Source: Branchiostoma floridae
Taxonomy: Eukaryota > Chordata > Leptocardii > Amphioxiformes > Branchiostomatidae
NCBI RefSeq assembly: GCF_000003815.2
Contig: NC_049992.1
Span: 10,152,090 to 10,216,089, forward strand
Length of the DNA stretch: 64,000 nucleotides
Reading direction: 5' to 3'
Translations under genes and position numbers: made by a program
Shown: positions 8,501 to 17,114 of the stretch, piece after piece
How positions within the stretch are numbered: the first letter of the stretch is position 1
How the letters are laid out: every line of letters starts with the position of its first letter
Notes under the pieces: model-generated
Databases searched by the model: none
What the model was told of the DNA's origin: nothing
What the model saw: only the letters and a program-made list of their open reading frames with translations

Positions 8501-11452
8501 AATTGTGATCTTATTATGATTTCTGATACTCTTATGTTAGGTTTGCAAGAAGTTGTGTCACTATAAGTAGTAGGAATCAAGATATGAATCAATGAGCCAT
8601 CAACATGCAAAGATATAAACACCCCCAGGCTAAGCACGGTGGTCAAATACGGGCTCCAAATCTCCCATGTCTAGCCGAATTCGAACCTGCTTCCACAATG
8701 TTCCATCTGACGTAATTCGAACCGAACCCGTGTTCTATTTGGGGTCATCTGCGGTCGTTGCCGGTAAAACACTGCTGGCTAGCCTTTTTTTCCAAACCGC
8801 ATTGAATTAGCCAGAAAAGATAGTTTTTTACCAATATAAACAAATTTCTGGACAGCACATCCATGCTATCACTTTGTTTGGGACATGTAACATGTAACGA
8901 AGCTACTGACGTTTGTGTTGTTGACCTTGAATATCATAAGTGTTGTTTACACCGGTATCAATTACACCCTCCCGCTATCCGTGCGGCATGACATGCGTGC
9001 AAACATCGTTTAAGATCGCGGCCAAGAAGAGTCCAACTTAACTCATTGACGGCTCAAAATGACCGCAACGATTTTCCCGAGATTTCTGTTTTTGGGATTT
9101 TTAAAAAATGCCTTCGATTTTGAATTATTGGTAATTAAGTGCAAAAAATGTCATTTTTACGCATATTTTTGACTGTAACTTTGCTTAAGATTAAAAATTA
9201 AAAAATCCCAAAAACAAAAAGTTTTATTTACTTCTCAGATGACGACAAATATAAAAATCGAGAATTTGCCATGGCACTTGCGGACCATGTTATCAAGAGT
9301 ATGGTCAAATTGAAGGCCTTCCTTGAAACAGAAAATAATGGTATTTGGAAGCAAAATCGAAACAAAACAACTATTTCAATCAAAATGGGAAGATTCAAAC
9401 TATCTAAAATTGCGAATTTAATCTTATTTTGAATACATTTTTCTTGTCATAACACTTTGTTTATTTTGAAATATTTTACCGTAAGCAAATAGTAGGCCTC
9501 TTGTAACCCGATACTCTGTCGAACCCGCATAGCAACGGGAAAGAATACCCTAGCAACCGACCGCCGTGAAGTCACACAATTGTTAAAGACAGCACAGATT
9601 TGCTGTACTCTACTGCTTGGAGTTTGGAGCCATTCCAGTCTTTGCTGAGAACTTATAGTAATATAAGTTAAAGGAAGGAGGAAAATTTAATGATCATAAG
9701 GATGATTACCAGTTTTTGTGCCCACTAGAATGATGGATGCAGTAGGACAGATATTATGGACTTATGGGTACCACTTTTCTCCAATATTTTTGAAAGAACT
9801 GCTGCAGTCTACAGCAAAGCAGACCAGGAAGATATCAGTACATCGTACGCTAGCAGGCAGAGACAATCATAGTCCTCCAACCTCCTCATAGTCATAGTTG
9901 AACAACTCATATACATGTACAAATTACTAACTATACAACAGCTAGCATGTATGTAACGTTACCATTTTTTGTGCCCACAAGAATGATGGGTGTGTCAGGA
10001 CAGAAGTGTCGAACTTCTGGGAACCACTTTTCTGAGATGTTCTCAAAAGAATCCCTGTTGCCAATGTCAAAGCACATCAGGAAGATGTCTGTCTGTGGAT
10101 AGGACAGTGGGCGCAGACGATCGTAGTCCTCCTAAAGAGTAAATAGCGTAATGTTATGCAAATAAGTTCTTTACAAAATTACATTGCCAAGCAGATGCTA
10201 TGAGGTACAGTATACTTCTTTATTGTTTTCCAAAATCTTTGTTTTCATTATTACAGAACTGGTATTCAGATACAATTCAATCTCTACAACTGGATAAAAA
10301 TACATAGAGATTGGATTGTATCTGAATATTGTTTACCTGGATGTCTAACCTTCATAAACATACAGAACTGTTAAGTGTGAAAGAAGCTTGGTATCCAAAC
10401 TTATCATTATATAGTTGTTGAGTTTCTTTTGATCTCAGCACAAATATTTGTGAAGAGGAACTAAGAGACCTGGCAGTTGTAATAGGTTTGGATATCAGTC
10501 TACTGTGATAGTCATGTTGCAATCCGTTGATTCATGAATTGTTTCAACATTAATATGATTACTTTCTCAACTTCCAAGCCCCTTTGACCCTTTGTTGACG
10601 TCACACTTCCGGTCTGAATGTGTGACTTAGGCTTTGGGTCATTTCAACTTGATAAGGATCAGAGGACTGCTCGAAAGCTTGTTGGTAAGCACTTTATATT
10701 GTGGGCAGATAATATAGAGTTTTAGATTGTAACATAATCATTAGTTCAACTTGAAAACTAACATAAGTCCCTGAAAACACAGAATAAAGATGATGAATTC
10801 TAGCAGCTCACCTGCCCAGCAGTATCCCAGAAGGCCATGTTGTACGGTTTTCCATCTACCACGATGTTGGTACAATAGTTGGCACGGTGTGAAGTCATGC
10901 ATATGAACCTACCTACATGTTAGTATACATTACCATAGGTTAGTATACAAATGATTTATTTTTACTACTTTAGTCACTTTCACAACCACACAGACACTCT
11001 TATTTACTCTCAGTCATCCTACCTGTGTATGATAGATCCTCATGCATCCCTGTGCATTCCCATTCATCCTACGCATCCTCATGCATCCCTGTGCATCCTT
11101 ATTCATCCGACGCATTCCCGTGCATCCTCATGCATCCTCATGCATCCCTGTGCATTCCCATTCATCCTACGCATCCTCATGCATCCCCGTGCATTCCCAT
11201 TCATCCTACGCATCCTCATGCATCCCTGTGCATTCCCATTCATCCTACGAATCCTTATGCATCCCCGTGCAACCCCATTCATCGTACGGTTCATTTGCAT
11301 AAATGGGACTTTACCATGCTCCCGCTACCGTTGTCAAAGACAGTGGGGACGTACTCACCGGGGAATGACTCGGTTTTGTAGGTGATGAGGAGGCAGCTCT
11401 TCCCCACCCCTCCATCGCCCACGATCACCAGCTTTAAGTTTAGTGCAGCCAT
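2514..11452 (-). CDS. RhoBTB/RacA-like GTPase, block 1 copy (exon 1 split by an insertion)
   Basis: This is an atypical Rho GTPase fused to a proline-rich linker and two BTB domains, a class known to bind Cul3 and act in signalling and trafficking. Eleven coding exons on the minus strand match block 2 exon for exon: 11,333-11,452 plus 10,812-10,880 (exon 1, interrupted), 9,963-10,131, 8,324-8,472, 7,943-8,069, 7,521-7,711, 7,058-7,208, 6,512-6,742, 4,862-4,959, 4,200-4,439, 3,858-3,954 and 2,514-2,638. All keep GT-AG sites and phase. Exon 3 is 12 bp longer than in block 2 (four extra, Cys-rich codons). The P-loop GDGGVGKS, effector loop VPTVFD, DTAGQ and TKND motifs are present, and the protein ends in CVVM. 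The problem is a 452-bp insertion after Asp-40/Asn-41 (10,881-11,332) that brings an in-frame stop unless spliced. A candidate intron of 10,913-11,328 would restore the frame with 12 extra residues in the effector loop. Whether this copy makes a full protein is therefore uncertain. Confidence 0.82.
2937..3758. mobile_element. Nested TAG-ended transposon insertion with perfect 9-bp target duplication
   Basis: An insertion of about 0.8 kb in the last RhoBTB intron of block 1, absent in block 2. It starts TAGTCTG and ends CAGGCTA and is flanked by the identical 9-mer TGGTTCTGT at 2,928-2,936 and 3,759-3,767. A third copy of CAGGCTA followed by TGGTTCTGT sits at 3,159-3,174, so a shorter element (2,937-3,165) may have received or been followed by a second insertion. 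A G19 homopolymer lies at 3,239-3,257. Both ends recur, inverted, in the 95-bp element at 31,531-31,625. A 9-bp duplication is typical of Mutator-type elements. There is no transposase ORF. Confidence 0.7.
4574..4788. mobile_element. MITE with ~40-bp terminal inverted repeats (215 bp)
   Basis: The left end starts AGTTCACCTTTATC and continues TATATCC; the right end is its near-perfect inverted copy (AACAACGGATATAGG to GGTGAACT). The inverted repeats span about 40 bp with few mismatches. It sits in the RhoBTB intron between the exons at 4,200-4,439 and 4,862-4,959, and the matching intron of block 2 lacks it. The target duplication is unclear (TA-rich flanks), so I do not assign a superfamily. 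Confidence 0.75.
5214..6308 (+). mobile_element. piggyBac-type element (TTAA-flanked, 1,095 bp) with small internal gene
   Basis: Ends are a 13-bp inverted repeat, CCCTCTCAGCACG (5,214-5,226) and CGTGCTGAGAGGG (6,296-6,308), each bordered by TTAA (5,210-5,213 and 6,309-6,312). TTAA targets with C-rich ends are the hallmark of piggyBac. It lies in an intron of block 1 RhoBTB and is absent from block 2. The interior has a T-rich tract (5,672-5,698), hairpins built on GTTTGCGATAGCAAA (5,616-5,670) and a small spliced ORF (5,440-5,946). A transposase catalytic core is missing, so it is an internally deleted derivative. Confidence 0.85.
5440..5946 (+). CDS. Predicted 44-aa acidic two-exon ORF inside the piggyBac-type element
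   Basis: Exon 1 is 5,440-5,521 (ATG; N-terminus [16 protein letters not shown]) with donor G|GTAAAC. Exon 2 is 5,894-5,946, preceded by a CCCCAG acceptor, and ends at TGA 5,944-5,946 with the acidic tail [12 protein letters not shown]. The two exons join in phase (82 + 53 = 135 nt). piggyBac-derived proteins often begin with an acidic leader, so I read this as the start of a transposase whose catalytic exons were deleted and then closed by a stop. Expression is not shown by the sequence. Confidence 0.4.
8635..9568. mobile_element. 934-bp insertion with CACGG ends and AAG target duplication
   Basis: The ends are CACGGTGGTC (8,635-8,644) and GACCGCCGTG (9,559-9,568), a 10-bp imperfect inverted repeat, flanked by AAG on both sides (8,632-8,634 and 9,569-9,571). 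Block 2 reads straight through this point at about 22,083. Motifs resembling TCGAACC recur near both ends, like subterminal repeats. A 3-bp duplication with CAC-starting ends suggests a CACTA/EnSpm-like or related element, but no coding part remains. Confidence 0.6.
9710..9877 (-). pseudogene. Dead duplicate of RhoBTB exon 2 (pseudo-exon), block 1
   Basis: On the minus strand this segment aligns over its whole length with real exon 2 (9,963-10,131). It starts EDYD and ends KYP-like ... ASIILVGTK, with the flanking donor still reading GGTAATC. It is 168 bp against 169, so the frame is broken, and it carries stop codons. It lies only about 85 bp from the real exon. A shorter relic occupies the same place in block 2 (22,227-22,315), so the exon duplication predates the cassette duplication. 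Confidence 0.8.
10881..11332. other. 452-bp insertion inside RhoBTB exon 1 of block 1
   Basis: Block 2 exon 1 is continuous (23,383-23,571). In block 1 the same exon is interrupted after the Asp-40/Asn-41 codons, with the trinucleotide AAC (minus strand) on both sides. 452 is not a multiple of three, and read-through meets TGA after 12 codons. On the minus strand a donor G|GTAGCG (11,328) and acceptor ATGTAG (10,913), preceded by two TACTAAC-like sequences, would remove 416 bp and leave an in-frame 36-bp addition. This could be a new intron or a simple disruption. Confidence 0.8.
11040..11283. repeat. 39-bp minisatellite (about six copies)
   Basis: Tandem units built on CATCCTCATGCATCC, then TGTGCATTCCCATTC, then ATCCTACG repeat with a 39-bp period, with some partial units. 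All six frames stay largely open because the period is a multiple of three, giving long His/Pro/Ser/Cys ORFs that are not genes. The array lies inside the insertion that splits RhoBTB exon 1. Confidence 0.92.
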
Positions 11453-12101
11453 CGTTTCAATGCTGAAATTAAACAGAGGAATACTGGGTTAGGTTAGGGT
11501 CGCCAAAAGTTTTAATGAGCCATGTGTTATTAACTCAGGCTTAACGTTAGTGGCGGCCGTGATTTTTTTGTGTTTGCACTCTACTGCAAAAATCACAGAC
11601 TTTAACTTAACGTTACTAACATAAGTGGCATTGACGTATTATTGCCTTAACCAAGGAGGTTCCTTAATTATTTAACCTCGTTGCCTTAACTGATTCTCCT
11701 ACTTGAAGAACATCAATGCAGCATGTCAGTCTGTTTAGTACAAAATCTGGACCCTTCCATTCTGAGAATCACAGTGAGCATGAATGAATAGCCACCTGTT
11801 TCCCATCCCACCTGTGTGAAAAGTTAAGTTGACCAAGGTGGTTATATCTGATATAACCTCCTTGAGTTGAGAACACAACATAACAATTGCAATATAGGTA
11901 CCTAGTTCAGAATACCTGCATCTTGGGGTTATGTTTTAGACAATGCAGGCAATGATGATGTTCTCATGTAAAAACAAAATAACTTCAAATAAGTTTAATG
12001 GGGCTACCCACATGTCTGGAGATAAATAAATAAATAGATAAAATGAGGTGAAAGAACGGATGAAAATTAAATGAGGTGAAAATGCTGCATAAATGTCTTA
12101 C

Positions 12102-12334
12102 CCTTAAATAATCACCGTATCCCCACCTACTCTCTCAGAAAAGAGGTCCTTGCTGGAACATAACAACAGTCACTGACGTTTCAGCTCTAACTTCCAGGTT
12201 TTATAGCAGAGTCATAGGCTAAAAATAGCAACCAATCAGCAGCCAGGGCAGGGCGTAATGTCTAAATATGGTAACCGATCCACGTACCCCAGATCGGACA
12301 GTGACTAACGGCTCGTTTTTGGAAGGTATAAAAG
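12102..12334. promoter_or_regulatory. Divergent promoter between RhoBTB and RIOK1, block 1
   Basis: Minus strand: TATAAAA at 12,199-12,205 (reverse complement of TTTTATA), followed by a non-coding first exon whose donor GTAAG lies just before 12,102. The matching acceptor is TTTCAG before 11,462. Plus strand: TATAAAAG at 12,327-12,334, pointing toward RIOK1. Between the two lies a CCAAT box, CCAATCAG (12,232-12,239). All elements recur in block 2, so the pair is conserved despite divergence nearby. Start sites are inferred. Confidence 0.6.
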
Positions 12335-12691
12335 AGTTTCATGCTGCTGTTGTTGTAGAAGAAGCAGTAGGTCTAAAAGTGTCCACTCGGCGACTTACTC
12401 CACATGTACACTGTCCGAAGACGATCCAGGTATCCAGGAAACAATCTAGAAATGGACTATTCCGATATTAGCAAGTATCACAAACAGTCAGTCAAACATT
12501 CACTGCTATATAGCAACCAGTTTTTAATGTCTCTAAAATGAATTTATACTATTGACATTGAACGCTAAGATTGATTTTCGCAAGGATATGTATGTTTGTA
12601 AAAATTACCAACCCCTCCCTTTTACTAATGGAAGAATCCAATGACCTCTCTTACGAAATTTGATGCAACACCCCCCATACGTCATCACAAG

Positions 12692-14391
12692 ATGGCCGCC
12701 ACCATGGACGATAGCACGCCGTTCCTGTTCCTGGCCAGTTTGATGATGCAGACGAACCCTCTCCTAACAGTTATACACCCGATACAAGCACTCCGATAAT
12801 GGAGACATTCCCAGCACGAGTGAGCGAGCTTTCAGTAGCAGAGGACCGTCAGCAAAATGGAGAATGGGATCCATGGGACGAAAGCGACGAGGATTATGCT
12901 GACTGGGACTGGGAAGACCACTCGGGGGATAATTTTCACAAAAAGGTACAACGCCGCCCAACACAACTCTGCACAGATGAATCCCAACAAACCCAACCCA
13001 GGTTAAGTGTCTTTTCAGCCAACAGACAAAACCATGACGAAATTCGCCAGCAAGATCACGGTTGAGAAATACTTCGGTCCCAAACTGCGCGGTGCCAGTG
13101 CTTTACTGGAGGGGGTGAGGAAGTCAGATTCGGACAGGTACAGGGTCAAAGATAGGCAAGACAGGGCAACAGTCGAGCAGGTCTTAGATCCACGTACAAG
13201 GATGATCCTGTTCAAGATGTTGAACAGAGGAATCATCCAACAAATCAATGGCTGTATCAGTACTGGTAAGGAGGCGAATGTCTACCATGCCACCTGCAAG
13301 GATGGGACTGACAAGGCCATAAAAGTGTACAAGACGTCTATTCTAGTCTTCAAGGACAGAGACAGGTATGTCACAGGCGAGTTCCGCTTCCGGCACGGTT
13401 ACTGTAAGCACAACCCTCGCAAGATGGTGAAGACGTGGGCGGAGAAGGAGATGAGGAATCTTACGAGGATGTACCAGGCAGACATCCCCTGCCCAGAACC
13501 CGTGATCCTCAGGAGCCATGTGCTCGTCATGGAGTTCATAGGGAAGGACGGGTGGCCCGCTCCACTGCTGAAGGACGTTCAGCTGTCGGTGAGCAAGGCG
13601 CGAGAGCTGTACCTCCAGGTCATCCAGCTCATGAGGACCATGTTCCACGACTGTCGTCTTGTCCACGCCGATCTCAGCGAGTTCAACATGCTCTACCTTG
13701 ACGGACAGGTGTACATCATCGACATGTCCCAGTCTGTGGAACACGACCACCCTCATGCGCTGGAGTTCCTCAGGAAGGACTGCACCAATATCAATGACTA
13801 CTTCGTGAAGAACGACGTAGCCGTGATGACGGTTAAAGAGCTGTTCAACTTCGTGACAGACATCAACATTAACAAGGACAACATAGATAGGACTATGTTG
13901 ACAAGGCCATGGAGGTCGCCTCCAGCCGTTCTATTCAAGAGGTCAAGGAACAGGACAAGGTTGACGAGGAGGTCTTTAAGAAGGTCTTCATCCCACGAAC
14001 CTTGGAGGAGGTACCAGACTTCGAGAGGGACATCAATTCAAAGCAGCATGGGAATGAGCTAGAAATCCACTACCAAGCAGTGACTGGACTGAAGGATGAC
14101 CTGACAGGACCCCTGACAAAACCATCCCTTCTGGAGGAAGAGGAAGCCCAGAATGATGAGGAAGAGGCCAGGGAAGACTCAGAAAACAGTAGTGGGTCAG
14201 AGTCGGACAGTGAGAAGGACAGATCAGAGCACACACAGTACACCAGACAGAGGGGAGAGTCTGCAGATAGCAGGAGGGCACGGAAGAAGCTGGTGAAGGA
14301 GGAAAATAGAGAAAAGAGGAAACAGAAGATGCCCAAGCACATTAAGAAGCGCAAAGAGAAAATTGCCAAGCAAAAGCATGGCAGGAACTGA
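12692..14391 (+). pseudogene. RIOK1: RIOK1 pseudogene (block 1)
   Basis: This segment matches the intact RIOK1 at 24,954-26,645 over its whole length but is broken at several places. There is a 1-nt deletion near 12,720 (leading to TAA near 12,796), a 4-nt insertion at 12,931-12,934, a nonsense codon near 13,002 (GGT TAA instead of GGT AAA) and a 2-nt insertion near 13,889. The kinase core is still readable between 13,007 and about 13,890: [19 protein letters not shown] and IIDMSQSV, where Met replaces the usual Val beside the metal-binding Asp. A 6-bp in-frame deletion after FGPKLRG is also present. Long open stretches remain, so inactivation is recent. Partial proteins starting at internal ATGs cannot be excluded. 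Confidence 0.9.
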
Positions 14392-15866
14392 ATGTGATGC
14401 CCTAAATAATTATAGTTACATTGAGCATGTTGAAACCAAGATGACACTGATCATGGTTAAATGTTTATACTGTACTTGTTTGTTTTAAAAAAGTGTTTTA
14501 ATTTGAGTTGATATCCATGATTAACAATTTTACAGTACATCCTCTGCTTAAAGTTTATTAGAGTACATATACATGATATGTACAGTGTTAATCAATTACC
14601 AAAAATTGTTCTTTAGAAACATTTAGCAAAAACATGGAAAAGGTCACTCACAGGTCACTTTTTTTCAATGAAACCAGTCACAAGATACAAACCTATTGCA
14701 AAAGAGAAGCTATCAATGTCTGCTTAGGCTGTGGTTGGTGAACATTTGTTTTATCATTATGCATTGTGTACATTGTTGATTGGAGAGAAACAATTTTCAA
14801 TTGTTCAACTTTTGTACAGTATACTGTACAGTAGATACCCTAGCATACTTGGAAAATAAAGTACCCTTCCTCACCGACACAGTCTTGTACAGTGAGTACT
14901 ATACACCAAGGCCGGTCATGGTGGCAGAGTAGAGCCAAATGCAGCTTGGAATTGCATAATAATTGCTGTATATAGAAATTTTTATTTCCATCACTCATGT
15001 GACATTGTCAGTAGCATTAGACATAGACCTGGTGTTTCTGGCTTCATGTACTGAAAATATCTGAAAGCATTTTACAACACTGGCCTATACCAGGCTCCAT
15101 ATGCCGCTGGAAAGTTAAAGAATTTAATTAGCCAAATAAATAACACTCCAGAAGACAGCAACTATACATTTTGGCTGGCTTTTCCATCGACATGGCTTGC
15201 CTGGTATAGGCTAATGCATTTGGGACCTTTATCGGTCTGTAGAGTATGCTGCCCAACCACCCAATGCAGGGCTACTAGCTGGTTGACAAAATTCTTGCAA
15301 ACGTCTTGTAAGTAGGTCAGCAAAAAGTAAACCAATCTAATGCGTTTGTTATATGTTTTTATCTTGCAGGTAAAGTAAACACCTTACATAATCTTGACTC
15401 AGTGGTAAGACGGACCAAAGGTCGTCCGAAGGCTGACAGTTCTGAGGCACACGGGTTGATTGGAAAGATTAGCTATCGGTTTTGGCGACGCCTCAGGGGC
15501 GGGTGCATTTCTATTACATACAATATTTGTATTGAATCAATATGCAACCTGTTGCATTTGGGACAATGAATGAGCCTTGGCTACGACATGTCATATATCA
15601 GATTTGAAAGATTTAAAAAAACTTTTTCTATAGTATGGCATAGTGATGTCTGCCATTATGCAGATGCACACATAGCAATTGTATAACAGTTGATCCTACA
15701 AAAAGAACAAAATCCACACGGACAAAAGAAATAGAAACTAACTCCCGAGGTGATTCTTGCACTCATTTATTTCTAAAACAAATCTAGATTAAAGATACAG
15801 TTGGGAGTTTGCATCTTACAGAGATATCCTTCTCCTGTATATAAGTCCGTCAGAGATTCACGGACC
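14392..15866. other. Intergenic stretch between RIOK1 pseudogene and truncated intelectin
   Basis: No gene is visible. It matches 26,646-28,037. An AATAAA at about 14,857 (shared with 27,103-27,108) could end the RIOK1 transcript. On the minus strand AATAAA (reverse complement at 15,766-15,771) is the likely poly(A) signal of the intelectin that ends at 15,867; the same signal is at 27,954-27,959 in block 2. Confidence 0.6.
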
Positions 15867-16345
15867 TCAGCGGTAAAAGAACATGATGACGGACTCCGTG
15901 ACAAGCCGGGTCGAGTTCCAGCCTTGCCCGGTGCCATAGCCGTCCCAGTCCTTGGAGACGTAGTCACCGCACTGGCTTGATCCCCTTTCCACCCAGTATC
16001 CACCTCCACCGATACACACGTGCTCGGAGTTCCCACCGACGAAGTTGACGCCTGGACAAACCGCATGACAGGCACTCTCGTAGTTGAAGACCCGAAACTG
16101 CACGTATCCGGGGATGGCTTCATGTTGCTGCAAGATGTTCGGAGGCAACAGCGACTCGACAAGAGTATTATTGCCCTGGTCGTACACAATGGGGATGGCC
16201 GGACCGTTGTCGTGGGTGTACGTACCCAAGTTGTGGCCGATGAGGAAGTGATCTTTGAAGAGGGAGTACAGGCTGCCTCCAAAGTCCTCGAGGAAACCGT
16301 TGGAGGTGCGGTACCGTAGGTAGGCGGCGGTTTTGTACTCTTTTT
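15867..16345 (-). pseudogene. 5'-truncated intelectin ending block 1
   Basis: The minus strand encodes the last 158 or so intelectin residues, from KEYKTAAYLRYRT to FFYR and TGA (15,867-15,869). It closely matches the C-terminal half of the complete gene at 28,038-29,521. Homology stops abruptly at about 16,345; signal peptide, coiled coil and the first half of the lectin domain are missing. Conserved residues include NSEHVCIGGGGYWVE, QCGDY and DWDGYG. The frame stays open past the breakpoint only because the antisense of the next intelectin happens to lack stops. Without the N-terminal half it cannot fold as a normal lectin, so I call it a pseudogene. Confidence 0.85.
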
Positions 16346-16358
16346 TGGTATTTTTTGC
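16346..16358. other. Duplication junction joining two head-to-head truncated intelectins
   Basis: Left of this point the sequence follows the minus-strand intelectin up to the KEYK codons. Right of it, it follows a plus-strand intelectin from the IYQT codons. The 13 or so bases between (TTGGTATTTTTTG) match neither. The arrangement is what a tandem duplication with one breakpoint in each of two oppositely oriented intelectins would leave. A misjoin of two haplotypes is the alternative. Confidence 0.75.
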
Positions 16359-17114
16359 ATCTACCAGACCTACTGCGACATGACCACGGCCGGAGGTGGC
16401 TGGACGCTGGTCTCCAGTGTGCATGAGGACGACATGTACGGCAAATGTACGGCCGGGGATCGCTGGTCCAGCACCCGCGGGAACAACAACAACTACCCCG
16501 GCGGAGATGGCAACTGGGCCAACGTGCACACTTTCGGCTCCATGGGGTCGGCCACTACCGACGACTACAAGAACCCAGGCTACTTCAGTATCAGCGCCTC
16601 CAACGTCATGCTGTGGCACGTGCCGAACAACGTGCCGCCAAAAGAGTACAAAACTACCGCCTACCTACGGTACCGCACCTCCGACGGTTTCCTGGACAGC
16701 TACGGAGGCAACCTGTACTCGCTGTTCAAAGATCCCTTCCCCATTGGTTACAACTTGGGCACGTACACTCACGACAACGGTCCTGCCATCCCCATTGTGT
16801 ACGACCAGGGTAACGACACTCTAGTGGAGTCACTGTTGCCTCCGGAAATTGTTTCACATAATGAAGCAATCCCCGGGTTCGTGCAGTTTCGGGTGTTCAC
16901 CAACCAAGGAGCGTGCCTGGCGGTTTGTCCAGGAGTCAACTTCGTAGGTATCAACGCAGAGCACGTGTGCGTCGGCGGTGGATATGATCCACGCTATAAT
17001 GGTAGGCAATGCGGTGACTACGCGTCCAAGGACTGGGATGGCTACGGCACGGGCGTCGGCATGAGTTCTACTCAGCTTGTCACGGAGTCCGTCATCATGT
17101 TCTTTTACCGCTAA
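16359..17114 (+). CDS. Intelectin lacking its 5' exon(s), block 2
   Basis: The frame is homologous to intelectin from IYQTYCDMTTAGGGW; the first ATG is at 16,380, giving 244 residues to TAA 17,112-17,114. The lectin domain from there on is intact (GDGNWANVH, DDYKNPGY, NAEHVCVGGGYDP, QCGDY, DWDGYGTG, FFYR), but signal peptide, coiled coil and the first lectin strand are missing, and an in-frame stop lies just upstream (16,317-16,319). If transcribed, the product would stay in the cytosol, so it is probably a young pseudogene. Ligand-pocket changes (E274H, Y297M in human ITLN1 numbering) match those of the gene at 1-613. The poly(A) signal is at 17,414-17,419. Confidence 0.75.
   Translation: MYQTYCDMTTAGGGWTLVSSVHEDDMYGKCTAGDRWSSTRGNNNNYPGGDGNWANVHTFGSMGSATTDDYKNPGYFSISASNVMLWHVPNNVPPKEYKTTAYLRYRTSDGFLDSYGGNLYSLFKDPFPIGYNLGTYTHDNGPAIPIVYDQGNDTLVESLLPPEIVSHNEAIPGFVQFRVFTNQGACLAVCPGVNFVGINAEHVCVGGGYDPRYNGRQCGDYASKDWDGYGTGVGMSSTQLVTESVIMFFYR

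Noticed and set aside
10951-11385. Overlapping His/Pro/Ser/Cys-rich ORFs on both strands
   Set aside because: They follow the 39-bp minisatellite, whose period is a multiple of three; no independent coding signal.
16359-16619. Minus-strand ORF continuing the truncated intelectin across the junction
   Set aside because: The upstream part is antisense of the plus-strand intelectin; continuity is accidental.
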